64,000 nt of DNA, taken from positions 1 through 64,000 of the forward strand of contig NZ_JADPIE010000005.1 in the NCBI RefSeq assembly GCF_015666175.1. The letters run 5' to 3'. Positions 51,886-61,477 of this stretch are shown one piece after another. This DNA comes from Halonatronomonas betaini (GTDB lineage: Bacteria; Bacillota; Halanaerobiia; Halanaerobiales; Halarsenatibacteraceae). The notes under the pieces were generated by a model. It saw only the letters and a program-made list of their open reading frames with translations. It ran no database searches and had not been told where the DNA came from. The position numbers were made by a program, and so were the translations under genes. How positions within the stretch are numbered: the stretch's first letter is position 1; the number at the start of each line of letters is the position of its first letter.

Positions 51886-52939
51886 CTGCCTCCAGAATAT
51901 AATTACTAATTTCTGAGCCTGGTTTATCGCTAACTGCTACCTCCTCAAGAAAAGCTTTAAAACTATTATGATATAGAGCCATGCCTGAATAAAAGCTGAC
52001 CCACCAATTTTCATCAGAAATTCTCGCCTTTAACTGTTCGGAATAGCTTGATTCCCAGTTTTTATATAAATAACGTACAGTCTGACTCCTGACAACCCAG
52101 TTATCATGATTAATAAAGGGAGTTAAATCTAGATCGACTGGCTCCTTAATCCTTGATAAGGCCTTAAAAATCTGAATAATAAGCTCATCATTATCCACCT
52201 CTTTTAAAAGCCTTTCTAATACCGGTAAAGCCCCTTTATATTTATTGTGGCCTAAAAGTTCAACAAAAAGAGCAATTGTCTCATAGGGTGAAGTTTGAAA
52301 TTCCTTCCTGATATCCACTTCCCCATCTAACCAGTCTTCAATTATCAGTAAAAGCCTGGGGCAGATTTTCTGGCCATATAAAATCAAAATCTGCGATATC
52401 CCTTCATAGGTGATCTCAGTTCTAGTTAGGAAAGCTTTGATAATCTCATAGACAAGAGAGGTTTCACCTATTTGAGAAATTGCCTGCCCGGCTGTTTTTA
52501 TCTTTAAACTGGAATCAGATTTTAACATCTCCTCAAGATAGGGAAGCGCCTTTTTATGTCTGACTTTCCCAAGAATCAAAGCCGCCTTAAGCTTATCCTT
52601 ATTGGAACCAGTCCTTAATTTTTTTAAATAATACTGAATGAAACCAGATGCCTGAAGCAGATTCTTTAGCTTTTCAAAGTCTTTACCATCAAGATTATCC
52701 AGATAAGTTCTAATGAATTTCCAGGTATATTTATAATTTTTATTGAAACTGGCTGTTGCCTCATTTAAAGATATTTCATTATTAAGATATCCAAATAGAA
52801 CTGGCTGCCATTTTTCTTTTAAAGCCTGATACTTTCTGTTATTAAAATATATTTTCAGATGGAATACTGATAAAAAGACCAGAAATGATATTATAAGTAG
52901 AACCAATATAAATATAATCAGATAAATAAAATTTAACAT
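51863..52939 (-). CDS. Membrane-anchored HEAT-repeat protein
   Basis: 358 aa. One N-terminal membrane helix (about 4-30), then a solenoid of HEAT-like repeats (about 100-345: KAALILGKVRHKKALPYLEEML, KIKTAGQAISQIGE, GALPVLERLLKEVDND, WVVRSQTVRYLYKNW, WWVSFYSGMALY). HEAT solenoids mediate protein contacts. Position between a lone receiver and a GT2 synthase, with 2-base spacing and 23-base overlap, suggests a scaffold or gate that connects the signal to the synthase. Confidence 0.82.
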   Translation of the reverse strand: MLNFIYLIIFILVLLIISFLVFLSVFHLKIYFNNRKYQALKEKWQPVLFGYLNNEISLNEATASFNKNYKYTWKFIRTYLDNLDGKDFEKLKNLLQASGFIQYYLKKLRTGSNKDKLKAALILGKVRHKKALPYLEEMLKSDSSLKIKTAGQAISQIGETSLVYEIIKAFLTRTEITYEGISQILILYGQKICPRLLLIIEDWLDGEVDIRKEFQTSPYETIALFVELLGHNKYKGALPVLERLLKEVDNDELIIQIFKALSRIKEPVDLDLTPFINHDNWVVRSQTVRYLYKNWESSYSEQLKARISDENWWVSFYSGMALYHNSFKAFLEEVAVSDKPGSEISNYILEAGGQFEHF

Positions 52940-52941
52940 AA

Positions 52942-53313
52942 TCAGGACTCCAGAGTTGTTCTAACTGTCTTAATTAAGTTAGCAGGATCAAAGGGCTTGG
53001 TAAGGTATGAGTCTGCACCTAAATCAAAAGCCTTTTTAATATATTTATCCTGACTTTTACTTGAAAGTACAATGGTTTTGGCTGGAATCTCCTGTGAACG
53101 GATATTCTTTAAAAGTTGAAAGCCATCCATTTTAGGCAGGAAAATATCAATAAGAATCAAAATATACCGATTATCTTTAATCTTGTTCCAGGCTTCCAGA
53201 CCATTTTGGGCTTCATCTACCTCATAACCTGCTTTTTCTAACTTATTTTTTTGAAGCCCTCTGATAAGTTCATCATCCTCAACTACTAAGATTTCTTTAT
53301 TTTTATCTGACAT
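52942..53313 (-). CDS. Single-domain response regulator
   Basis: 123 aa, receiver only. Acidic pair DD (about 13-14), the phospho-acceptor Asp in ILIDIFLPKMDG, Ser in IVLSSKSQ, and the conserved Lys in YLTKPF. No output domain, so it must act by protein contact. First gene of the operon with HEAT, GT2, GH16 and lipoprotein genes; the HEAT gene begins 2 bases after its stop. No histidine kinase lies in the window. Confidence 0.92.
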   Translation of the reverse strand: MSDKNKEILVVEDDELIRGLQKNKLEKAGYEVDEAQNGLEAWNKIKDNRYILILIDIFLPKMDGFQLLKNIRSQEIPAKTIVLSSKSQDKYIKKAFDLGADSYLTKPFDPANLIKTVRTTLES

Positions 53314-53402
53314 CGTAACCCCTCCAGAGACAGTTCATAATCAAAATAAATATATTTCATTCTACATTATCATACTTCTAGACTTTATCTGATTTCTCCT
53401 CC

Positions 53403-54677
53403 TTATTTTTTCTTATGGCCGCCAATATTGCTATTTAAGCGTTCTCTGATGCTGCCATCAGCCTGGCTTAAACCATAATCTAATTTTTCAGGACCAAATT
53501 CATTTCGGATCTGATCTCTGGCTCTGGCAAGATTCATCTTCTTTTCTTTATCCTGAAATAAACTCAACTGAACATTTTCTTCTCCTAGAAGATTACTTAA
53601 AGAAAGACTAATCCTTCGAATCGGGCTGCCAGCCTGATATTTTTTCTCAAGCAATTCTAAAGCTGCTCTCATGATTTCATGCTCTAAATTTGTAGCAGAT
53701 TCTAAAGTCTGCTGGCCCTGAAAGCCTTTCTTATAAAACTCCTGACTATAACGGATATAAAGGCTAACTGTTCTGCCAGCAAGGCCCAGTTCCCTGGCAC
53801 GATAACCGATATCTTCGCTTAAATTAAAAATCACTGTTTTTATCTCCTCAAACTTCTGATAATCCCGATACAGAGTTGCCCCCCGGCCAATACTCTTTCT
53901 TTTATCATCATAAAAGCCTCCAGGCCTGCTATCATCAATCCCCCAGGCCTGGCGATAAATTTCAACACCTACTATCCCGAGCCGTTTCTTAAAAAACTCC
54001 AGGCTCCGGCTGGCAACATCGCCCATGGTATAGATACCCCATTTATTAAATTTAGCAGCTGTTCTGCTGCCAATCCCCCAGACCTTTGAAACCTCTAAAG
54101 GCCATAATTTATCCTTAATATCATCATATCCCCATCTAGCATAGCCTGTCTTTTTCCCTTCAACATCCATAGCTACTTTTGAAAGAAACATGTTCGGTCC
54201 AACCCCTACGCTACAGGCCAGACCGTGTTTATTATTAATCTCATTCTTTATTTTTGTGACCATATTTTTAGTGCCATTATAGCGGACTTTTGTACTGGTG
54301 AGATCTAACCAGCTCTCGTCTACAGAGTAAACAAAAATATCATCTGGATGAACGTAACTGGTATAGATATCTATAATCTGAAGAGCCCGGTTCATATAAA
54401 GTTCCATTCTAGGCTCAACAAGAAGTATCTCCGGTATATCAGGAATTTCATAAAGACGATTGCCAGTTCCTAAATTAAATTTAGCTTTCATATAGGGACT
54501 GGCTGCCAGAATAACAGATCCCTGCTGATCCTGATTGCCGACAACTGCTATAGCCGTCTCAAAGGGGTCAAATCCTCTGGCTATAGCCTCAATACTGGCA
54601 TAAAAAGATTTAATATCAAAACAGGCTATATCGCCATCTGGCAAGGTTGAATAATCAATTGGAGGTTTTCCTATCAT
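53403..54677 (-). CDS. Y-family DNA polymerase (UmuC/UvrX type)
   Basis: 424 aa lesion-bypass polymerase. Palm motifs ACFDIKSFYASIEA (first catalytic Asp) and YSVDESWLDLT (Asp-Glu), then the thumb with VWGIGSRTAAKFNKWGI (helix-hairpin-helix) and the little-finger domain. IKSFYASIE instead of the usual DMDAFFASVE and the LPDGDIACFDIK start match the UvrX/YqjW and phage UmuC-like branch. It lacks a recognisable beta-clamp motif except perhaps QLSLF near the C-terminus, which fits the QLxLF consensus. Likely SOS-regulated; I see no clear LexA box upstream. Confidence 0.9.
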   Translation of the reverse strand: MIGKPPIDYSTLPDGDIACFDIKSFYASIEAIARGFDPFETAIAVVGNQDQQGSVILAASPYMKAKFNLGTGNRLYEIPDIPEILLVEPRMELYMNRALQIIDIYTSYVHPDDIFVYSVDESWLDLTSTKVRYNGTKNMVTKIKNEINNKHGLACSVGVGPNMFLSKVAMDVEGKKTGYARWGYDDIKDKLWPLEVSKVWGIGSRTAAKFNKWGIYTMGDVASRSLEFFKKRLGIVGVEIYRQAWGIDDSRPGGFYDDKRKSIGRGATLYRDYQKFEEIKTVIFNLSEDIGYRARELGLAGRTVSLYIRYSQEFYKKGFQGQQTLESATNLEHEIMRAALELLEKKYQAGSPIRRISLSLSNLLGEENVQLSLFQDKEKKMNLARARDQIRNEFGPEKLDYGLSQADGSIRERLNSNIGGHKKK

Positions 54678-54767
54678 CTTTGTCGCCCCCCATTCTGTGC
54701 GAACATCTGTATTACTAAGTTTATCACAGAATTATTGGGCTGACAAGACCAATAACTTAAAACAAAA

Positions 54768-54796
54768 AGATAGCCCAGGACATCCCGGGCCATAAA
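54768..54796 (-). terminator. Terminator of the Hsp20 gene
   Basis: In the minus transcript GGCCCGGGATGTCCTGGGCTATCTTTTTG: GCCC(G)GG pairs with CC(T)GGGC, followed by TTTTT. Confidence 0.8.
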
Positions 54797-54825
54797 AGTA
54801 TTATTCAAACTGATTATTAATATTT

Positions 54826-55263
54826 CTATTCTATCTCTATCTTCTTTGCTTCCCTGTCATCATCAGGCTCTGCCTTACCTACTTTTACAGATAAAATCCC
54901 ATATTCAAGATTAGCCTTAATTTTATCTTCATCGATATTAGTAAATTCAAACTTCCTTTTATATTCTCCAATTATCCGTTCCTGGCAGAGAATATCCTGC
55001 TCTCCTTCGCAGAGTTTTCTCCTTTTGGCAACTATTACAACCTTACCATCCCAGACCTCTATCTCAATATCTTCTTTTTTAACACCAGGGAGTTCAGCTT
55101 TAATCAAATAATGATCTTTCATCTCATAAACATTTGCTATAAAGGGCTCAAATTCAGTATACTGATAGGGAAACATTCCTCGATTACCATAACGCTGCTT
55201 CGGTTTTAAATTCTCCTTATCTTCGTCATCATCAAATTTGTCTCCATAAAGATTATGGAACAT
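54826..55263 (-). CDS. Hsp20 (alpha-crystallin family) small heat-shock protein
   Basis: 145 aa holdase chaperone. Alpha-crystallin domain (about 40-135) with IKAELPGVKKEDIEIEVWDGKVVIVAKRR and the closing ANLEYGILSVKV (A-x(n)-GxL). Short acidic N-arm (KFDDDEDKENLKPKQR) and a C-terminal KIEIE tail resembling the IxI anchoring motif. Single gene. I see no CIRCE or CtsR site upstream. Confidence 0.93.
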   Translation of the reverse strand: MFHNLYGDKFDDDEDKENLKPKQRYGNRGMFPYQYTEFEPFIANVYEMKDHYLIKAELPGVKKEDIEIEVWDGKVVIVAKRRKLCEGEQDILCQERIIGEYKRKFEFTNIDEDKIKANLEYGILSVKVGKAEPDDDREAKKIEIE

Positions 55264-55550
55264 ATTATATCCCTCCTGGGGTAGATTTAGTAAATCTTAT
55301 TTTATATATTCAATATAACTTAATAAAATCCTTCAAAACAGGCTAAATCGTCTGTATATTTAAAAAAATACAAATTATTTCGAACTTTGAGAAGGAATTC
55401 TTTAAATCATATTGAATAAAATAAATAGAAATAAATTAACTTTCACTAAATTTTTAAAATTATATTTACTTACCCAACCCTTAAGATTTTTTCCTGATTA
55501 ATTATTACTAGCTGCTATATTAATTCTTATCCTGTAGGAGGGAAATATTT

Positions 55551-56891
55551 ATGGCAAATAATACTGAAGCTGTTGCTCGAGAATCTGAAGTAACTGTAAA
55601 CAAGAAAGATTTTTATGCACTTGAAGAAACACCGCCTATTGGCAAAAGATTTCTACTTGGCCTCCAGCATATGCTGGCAATGTTCGTAGGTGTTATAACT
55701 CCACCAATGTTAATTGCTGGAGCTGCAGGTCTTGGCCCATCAGAAACCAGCTTTATGGTGAGTATGACTTTGATCATGTCTGGAATAGTAACCTTTGTAC
55801 AGTGCAAAAGATTTGGCCCTGTTGGTGCTGGCCTGCTAGGAGTTACTGGAACAAGTTTTACCTTTGTTCCAATGGCAATGGCAGCAGCTAATGCCGGAGG
55901 TATACCTCTAGTGCTAGGTATGGCCATGGCAACTGCCCCGGTTGAAATTTTAATAAGTCGATTTATTAAGCAGATTAAAGTTTTATTTCCACCTCTAGTT
56001 ACCGGTACCGTTGTAACATTAATTGGTTTAACTCTAATCGAAACTGGCATGCAGGATTTCGCCGGAGGAGCCGGTGCTGAAAACTTTGGTTCAATGGAAA
56101 ACCTTCTTTTAGGTTCATTTGTTTTAACTGTAATTATTATCTGTAGCCGCTTTGGCAAAGGTTTAATAAAATTAGGAGCAATTGCCATTGGACTTGGAGC
56201 TGGCTATTTAATCTCAATACCCCTTGGTCTAATAAATTTTGAGCCTGTTTTTACAGAGGGCTGGTTAACAGCTCCACAACCATTATATTTTGGCCTGGAT
56301 TTTGATTTTGCCCATTTACTCCCCTGGATTATCGCCTTTATAGTAACTTCAATTGAATCAATTGGAGACTTAACTGCAATTGCCGAAACATCCGGTGAAC
56401 CAGTCGATGGCGAACTCCATAGAGATAGATTAAGTCGGGGGCTTTTAGCTGAAGGTATCGGCAGTATGATTTCTGCCATTTTTAATGTAATGCCCAATAC
56501 CACCTTTAGTCAGAATATTGGAGTTATCCAGATTACAAAAGTAGGTAGTAAAGCTGTCGGTTATATAGTTGCTCTATTACTATTAATGTTAGGCCTATTC
56601 CCGAAATTCGGTGCCATAATAAGTGTAATGCCTGCACCGGTCTTAGGCGGAGCAACCTTAGCCTTATTTGGAATGATTGCTTCTGCTGGAATTAATATAG
56701 TTACTAAGAATGGTTTTTCTGACCGGACCGCTTTTATCTTTTCGATCAGTTTAAGTGTAGGTCTTGGAATAACTTTCTTCCCGGAAATCGCAGAAAGTTT
56801 TCCAGCTGCTATAGAAGTTCTATTCTCTTCAGGAGTTGCCGCTGGAGCCATCCTGGCTGTTATCTTAAATCTGATTGTACCTGAAGAATAA
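55551..56891 (+). CDS. NCS2-family xanthine/uracil permease
   Basis: 446 aa with about 14 membrane segments. Family marks: LLGLQHMLAMFVGVITPP, the substrate-binding Glu in SIESIGDLTAIAETSGEPV (TM8) and the TFSQNIGVIQITKVGSKAVGY motif (TM10), which groups it with xanthine/urate permeases more than UraA. SD GTAGGAGGG is well placed. It stands alone with a terminator. It may feed the same purine salvage as the guanine-type deaminase at 30578. No xanthine riboswitch is seen upstream. Confidence 0.92.
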   Translation: MANNTEAVARESEVTVNKKDFYALEETPPIGKRFLLGLQHMLAMFVGVITPPMLIAGAAGLGPSETSFMVSMTLIMSGIVTFVQCKRFGPVGAGLLGVTGTSFTFVPMAMAAANAGGIPLVLGMAMATAPVEILISRFIKQIKVLFPPLVTGTVVTLIGLTLIETGMQDFAGGAGAENFGSMENLLLGSFVLTVIIICSRFGKGLIKLGAIAIGLGAGYLISIPLGLINFEPVFTEGWLTAPQPLYFGLDFDFAHLLPWIIAFIVTSIESIGDLTAIAETSGEPVDGELHRDRLSRGLLAEGIGSMISAIFNVMPNTTFSQNIGVIQITKVGSKAVGYIVALLLLMLGLFPKFGAIISVMPAPVLGGATLALFGMIASAGINIVTKNGFSDRTAFIFSISLSVGLGITFFPEIAESFPAAIEVLFSSGVAAGAILAVILNLIVPEE

Positions 56892-56924
56892 AAACAAAAA
56901 ATTAAATACCATAAACCAAGAGCC

Positions 56925-56955
56925 TATCCTGGAAAAGGATGGCTCTTTACTTTAT
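56925..56955 (+). terminator. Terminator of the NCS2 permease gene
   Basis: AAGAGCCTATCC and GGATGGCTCTT pair around TGGAAAA (one bulge), followed by TACTTTATTTT. Confidence 0.8.
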
Positions 56956-57052
56956 TTTAATCCTCTCCCTCCATTTAATTACTTGTCATCCAGATTAAAT
57001 AATATGAACTTTAAAATAAATATTTAAACTTTTTTATTTTTTAAGCAGGAAT

Positions 57053-57107
57053 TTGTCGATTGATGTTTAATATATATAATATCAGAATTGAATTCCTATT
57101 TTCGGAA
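57053..57107 (+). promoter_or_regulatory. iclR promoter and probable IclR operator
   Basis: TTGTCG (57053-57058), 16 bases, TATAAT (57075-57080). Just downstream TTCCTATTTTCGGAA (57093-57107) is a near palindrome of the TTCC-N7-GGAA type bound by several IclR regulators. Placed at about +6 to +20, it would autorepress iclR and the operon. Confidence 0.65.
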
Positions 57108-57171
57108 CAGCATATTTTTTTAGTTTTAATATTTTCAATATTGTAAAGATTATTATGATCGGAGGTTATAT

Positions 57172-57921
57172 ATGCCGAACTCAAAAACTTCAAAAACAAC
57201 TGAAAAGGTGACTAAAATCTTTGAAATGTTTTCAATTAATAAACCTGAGTGGGGGGTGACTGAACTTAGCAGTGAGCTTGATTGGAGTAAAAGTGTAACC
57301 CATAGAATCTTAAGTACACTTGAAAACTCTGGCTTTCTTCAACAGAATAAAGATACTAGTAAGTATCAATTAGGCTACCGCCTGATAGAATTAGGAAGTA
57401 TTGCACGACAAAATATTGAGCTGATTGACCTGGCCAGAGAAGAAATGAAAGATCTATCTAAAAAAACCGGTGAAACTGTTCTTCTGGATATTCCAGATGG
57501 CATTAAAACTATCTGTATAGATAAAGTAGAAAGTAATGCCAATATTAAATTTACCTGTGGAATCGGTAAACCTGTTCCTATCTATGCCGGGGCACTTGGA
57601 AAAGCTATTCTGGCCTATTATCCAGAAGAAAAAATTGATGATGTAATTAATGCTGGCCTAATAAAACATACTGATAATACTACCGATGATGCTGAAGAAT
57701 TAAAGAAAGAATTACATGTAATTAAGCAAAGAGGTTATTCAATGACAAAAGGAGAATGGAACCCTGGTGCTTTAGGTGTCGCCTCACCAATTTTTGATCA
57801 TCAGGAGAATGTAATAGCTTCGATTGGAGTTTTAGGGCCAGAATACAGGATGGAGAAAAATATTGATACTATAACTGTTCTCTGTCTACTGGCTGCCAAT
57901 AATCTTTCTGGCAAACTATAA
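57172..57921 (+). CDS. IclR-family transcriptional regulator
   Basis: 249 aa. N-terminal winged HTH (about 10-70: EMFSINKPEWGVTELSSELDWSKSVTHRILSTLENSGFLQQN), then the IclR effector domain (about 85-245) with IPIYAGALGKAILAY-like PVPIYAGALGKAILAYYP and the GWNPGALGVASPIFDHQENV region. It precedes the ABC importer genes by 75 bases on the same strand, so its ligand is probably the transported compound or a breakdown product. Confidence 0.92.
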   Translation: MPNSKTSKTTEKVTKIFEMFSINKPEWGVTELSSELDWSKSVTHRILSTLENSGFLQQNKDTSKYQLGYRLIELGSIARQNIELIDLAREEMKDLSKKTGETVLLDIPDGIKTICIDKVESNANIKFTCGIGKPVPIYAGALGKAILAYYPEEKIDDVINAGLIKHTDNTTDDAEELKKELHVIKQRGYSMTKGEWNPGALGVASPIFDHQENVIASIGVLGPEYRMEKNIDTITVLCLLAANNLSGKL

Positions 57922-57996
57922 TTTATTTAGGAGGTGGTGCTCAGAAAATAAACGGTTTACACTCAAAAAGTCTTAAAAAACATGGGAGGGAATTAA

Positions 57997-59517
57997 ATGT
58001 TTAAAAAAACGTTAATACTTGTAATCTCACTGGCCTTACTTTTTGTTGTCGGGTACACCCCTGCAGTTAATGCCGATTCTGATGTGCTTGTTATTGGTTC
58101 TGCTGCTGAGGCCGTTGGACTTGACCCCCGCCTGGAAACTGACATACCTTCATCTGAACGCTTAAATATTATCATGGAGCCTCTTGTTACTTTTGGAGAA
58201 AACATGGATTTAGAACCTCGCCTGGCAACTGACTGGGGCTTAAGCGATGATAGTCTTACAATGACATTCAATTTAAGAGAAGGAGTCCTCTGGCATGATG
58301 GCGAGCCATTTACTGCCGATGATGTCGTCTATACCTTTGAATGGATTCTAGATGAAAATAATGCAGCTCCAAACCGGGCACTCTATGAAGTTATCGATGA
58401 AATAGTTGCCGAAGATGATCATACTGTCCATTTCCATCTGTCTGAGCCAAATGCATTCCTGCTAAATAATATTGCAAGAATGCCAGTTGTTCCTGCAGCT
58501 CACGGCGATAGCGAAGATTTCAGAACTGACCCGATTGGAACTGGCCCCTATAGTTTTGACTCATGGACAAGAGATGACGTTATGCATCTAGTTGCCAATG
58601 ATGATTACTGGGGCGGCGTACCAGTTATCTCCAGGATCGAATTCAGAGCTATTCCTGAAGATTCTTCAAGGTTATTAGCCCTTGAAGCTGGCGAAATTGA
58701 TATGTATCAGGGTGGCGTTGTACCGGAAGAATTAGCCCGTTTAGAAGAAGATCCAAATGTTACTGTCCAGAGGGTTACAGGTACCGGCCATGTTTATCTT
58801 GGCTTTAACACAAGAACCGAGCCCCTTGATGATGTTAATGTTAGAAGAGCTATCAGTCATCTGATTAACCGCGCCGGTATTATTGATAGAATTCAGCATG
58901 GTATCGGTAGTGTAGCCACCGGTCCAGTTCCTGAAGGACTTCCATGGTATAATCCAGATGTTGCAACCTATGATTATAACCCACAGAGAGCCCAGGAATT
59001 AATAGAAGAAGCCGGTGTAGATCTTTCTGGATTAACTCTTGGTCTCCATACCAATGAAAACCCATTGAGAATCAGAATCTCTGAGATACTACAAAACGAA
59101 GCTCAGCAGATTGGCCTGGACCTCGATGTAAGCATTGAAGAATGGGGAGCATTCTGGAGTGGACTCCAGCAACCAGATCATGACTATGATCTCTTTATCG
59201 TTGGCTGGGTTGGTCAGGTTGATGCCGATAGAGCCATGTTTCGTCAGTTCCACACAGATGGACCATTTAACTTCGGTGGATACTCAGACGCAAGATTAGA
59301 TGAATTACTTGAAGAAGGTAAAAGAGTTCCTTCTGATAGTGAAAGATCCATTGAAATATATCGGGAAGCTCAGGAAATAGTTGCCGATAATGCCTATTAT
59401 GGATTTATTAACTATTATGAAGAAGTCGGGCTTTCAAGACCTGGAGTAGATGGCTATATAGTCCATCCTTATACAGCAAATGCCTGGCAGAATGCTCATA
59501 CCTTTACAAAAGAATAA
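57997..59517 (+). CDS. ABC importer substrate-binding protein, family 5 (peptide/nickel type)
   Basis: 506 aa. Signal peptide to about residue 26 (PAVNADSDV) with no lipobox Cys, again consistent with a free periplasmic protein. SBP_bac_5 features: LVIGSAAEAVGLDPRL, FNLREGVLWHDGEPFTADDVVYTFEWI, the GTGPYSFDSW and AISHLINRAGIIDRI segments, and VGWVGQVDADRAMFRQFHTDG. Substrate could be a peptide, glycan or opine; not readable. First structural gene of binding protein-DppB-DppC. Confidence 0.9.
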   Translation: MFKKTLILVISLALLFVVGYTPAVNADSDVLVIGSAAEAVGLDPRLETDIPSSERLNIIMEPLVTFGENMDLEPRLATDWGLSDDSLTMTFNLREGVLWHDGEPFTADDVVYTFEWILDENNAAPNRALYEVIDEIVAEDDHTVHFHLSEPNAFLLNNIARMPVVPAAHGDSEDFRTDPIGTGPYSFDSWTRDDVMHLVANDDYWGGVPVISRIEFRAIPEDSSRLLALEAGEIDMYQGGVVPEELARLEEDPNVTVQRVTGTGHVYLGFNTRTEPLDDVNVRRAISHLINRAGIIDRIQHGIGSVATGPVPEGLPWYNPDVATYDYNPQRAQELIEEAGVDLSGLTLGLHTNENPLRIRISEILQNEAQQIGLDLDVSIEEWGAFWSGLQQPDHDYDLFIVGWVGQVDADRAMFRQFHTDGPFNFGGYSDARLDELLEEGKRVPSDSERSIEIYREAQEIVADNAYYGFINYYEEVGLSRPGVDGYIVHPYTANAWQNAHTFTKE

Positions 59518-59538
59518 ATAATCAGGATATTTTTAGAA

Positions 59539-59572
59539 TGGCCAGAGGTATACTTTAGCCTCTGGCCTCATT
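59539..59572 (+). promoter_or_regulatory. Hairpin between binding-protein and permease genes
   Basis: TGGCCAGAGG and CCTCTGGCC form a 9-bp stem around TATACTTTAG, followed by TCATTTT. With permease genes directly after it, partial termination or mRNA protection is more likely than full termination. Confidence 0.75.
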
Positions 59573-59610
59573 TTAAGCTTTAACCTTCTTAAAAGGAGGC
59601 AATTAGTCAA

Positions 59611-60594
59611 ATGACAAAATATATTATCAGACGCATCATTCAAATTATACCAGTAATTATAGGGATTTCTATATTAGTATTCCTGCTAATGCATTTAGCT
59701 CCTGGAGACCCGGTTCACTTATTATTAGGGGAAGAAGCCTCTCCAGAAGATTATGAGAGAATTTATGCCCTCTATGGTTTCGACCGGCCATTAGCTGTCC
59801 AGTATTTAGACTGGGCCTCAAATGCAGTCCGGGGAGATTTTGGGCGATCCATCAGAATGGGGCAACCGGTTTCAACATTAATTTATCACAGAATGGGTGC
59901 CACGTTAGAACTGGCCTTCTTTTCTGTCTTTATTGCCGTAATAATTGGGATACCCCTGGGAGTTTTAGCCGCTGTTAAGCGGCAATCGATTGTTGATTTC
60001 GGAACAATGGTTGGTGCTCTTATCGGTGTTTCAATGCCAAGTTTCTGGCTGGGCCTTGTTTTACTGGCCTATGTAGCTTTACGGGTTGACTGGTTACCGA
60101 TGTTCGGACGAGGCGAATCACTGGTTAATGGATTCTATTTATTAATAACAACCTTTGATGGAGTGCCTTTATGGAATGCCATCCGTTATATCCTCCTGCC
60201 TGGACTCTCCTTAGGAGTTATTATGATGGGAATAGTCACCAGGTTAACCAGATCAAGCCTGTTAGAATCTTTAGGAATGGATTACATTAGAACTGCCCGA
60301 AGCAAAGGACTAAACGAACGGGTAGTTGTCTATAAACATGCTTTACGCAATGCAATGTTACCTGTTATTACAATTGTAGGCATTCAACTTGGAGTCCGTT
60401 TTGGAGGAGCCGTTATTACCGAGACTGTCTTTGCCTGGCCAGGAGTTGGTAGATTAATTGTTAATGCCATCTCACAGAGGGATTTCCCTATAGTTCAGGG
60501 TGGAGTTTTAATGCTTGCCATTGTTTTTACAGTTATGAACTTATTAGTAGATTTAAGCTATGCAATCCTTGATCCTAGAATTAGATATGATTGA
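59611..60594 (+). CDS. ABC importer permease, DppB type
   Basis: 327 aa, six membrane segments. Classic DppB N-terminus ITKY-like MTKYIIRRIIQIIPVIIGIS, LMHLAPGDPVHLLLG, YGFDRPLAVQYLDW, and the coupling EAA region LESLGMDYIRTARSKGLNERVVVYKHALRNAMLPV. SD AAAGGAGGC is suitable. Adjacent to its DppC partner. Confidence 0.93.
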   Translation: MTKYIIRRIIQIIPVIIGISILVFLLMHLAPGDPVHLLLGEEASPEDYERIYALYGFDRPLAVQYLDWASNAVRGDFGRSIRMGQPVSTLIYHRMGATLELAFFSVFIAVIIGIPLGVLAAVKRQSIVDFGTMVGALIGVSMPSFWLGLVLLAYVALRVDWLPMFGRGESLVNGFYLLITTFDGVPLWNAIRYILLPGLSLGVIMMGIVTRLTRSSLLESLGMDYIRTARSKGLNERVVVYKHALRNAMLPVITIVGIQLGVRFGGAVITETVFAWPGVGRLIVNAISQRDFPIVQGGVLMLAIVFTVMNLLVDLSYAILDPRIRYD

Positions 60595-60611
60595 GAAAGG
60601 AGGAGATTAAT

Positions 60612-61451
60612 TTGCTGAAAAAAATCAAGAAAAACAAAAGTGCTATGGTTGGAATAATTCTGATTAGTATTTTAATATTAGTTGCAATTTTTGCTGATTA
60701 CCTTGTACCCAATGACCCATATGAAATGAATCTATGGGAAAATAATCGTCCTCCTGAATGGTTTGGAGCTGATTCTCAATATATTCTAGGAACTGATGAT
60801 ATGGGCAGGTGTGTTTTAAGCAGAATCATCATGGGAACCAGAATTTCCCTTTTAATTGCCAGCATAGCAACCTTTACTTCTTTAATTTTAGGAGTCTCCT
60901 TTGGAGCTATGGCCGGCTATTTAGGAGGAAAATTCGATACTTTTATAATGAGGCTAATGGATGTTATTCTATCTTTTCCAGCCATCCTGCTGGCAATTGC
61001 AATTGTTGCTTCATTAGGGCCTGGAGTGGTCAATGCCATGATAGCAATTGCAATTGTTAGAATACCTCAGATGGCCAGAATTACAAGAAGTATGGTCATA
61101 AGTCTTAAAGAGACTGAATATGTTCAGGCCGCCAGAGCATTAGGGGCCTCGCATTTTAGAATCGTCTTTAAACATATTTTAATTAACTCCTTTGCCCCAA
61201 TTTTAGTTGTCGCCAGTTTAGGTTTAGGTACTGCCATAGTTGTTGAAGCAGCCTTAAGCTTTCTAGGTTTAGGCGCCCAGCCACCGATGATTAGCTGGGG
61301 TAGAACTCTGGCCATGGCCAGGCAATCTATCCGTTCAGCCCCTCATTTAAGTCTCTACCCAGGGCTGGCCATAGTCTTTACTGTCTTAGGCTTTAACCTA
61401 TTAGGAGATGGATTAAGAGATATCTTTGATCCTTCTTTAAAGAATAATTAA
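60612..61451 (+). CDS. ABC importer permease, DppC type
   Basis: About 279 aa from TTG 60612, which follows AAGGAGGAG with eight bases between; the TTG at 60591 precedes that SD and is not used. Six membrane segments. Seen: LLKKIKKNKSAMVGIIL, LGTDDMGRCVLSRIIMGTRISL, the EAA element ETEYVQAARALGASHFRIVFKHILINSFAP and SFLGLGAQPPMISWGRTLA. The operon ends here at a terminator with no DppD/DppF ATPase genes. Confidence 0.92.
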   Translation: MLKKIKKNKSAMVGIILISILILVAIFADYLVPNDPYEMNLWENNRPPEWFGADSQYILGTDDMGRCVLSRIIMGTRISLLIASIATFTSLILGVSFGAMAGYLGGKFDTFIMRLMDVILSFPAILLAIAIVASLGPGVVNAMIAIAIVRIPQMARITRSMVISLKETEYVQAARALGASHFRIVFKHILINSFAPILVVASLGLGTAIVVEAALSFLGLGAQPPMISWGRTLAMARQSIRSAPHLSLYPGLAIVFTVLGFNLLGDGLRDIFDPSLKNN

Positions 61452-61477
61452 TCCTGGCTTTACCCCCTATTCCAAAA

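Noticed and set aside
55613-56851. Three long minus-strand ORFs opposite the NCS2 permease
   Set aside because: They are mirror frames of a hydrophobic membrane protein gene, with low-complexity Pro/Ala/Ile sequence and no SD.
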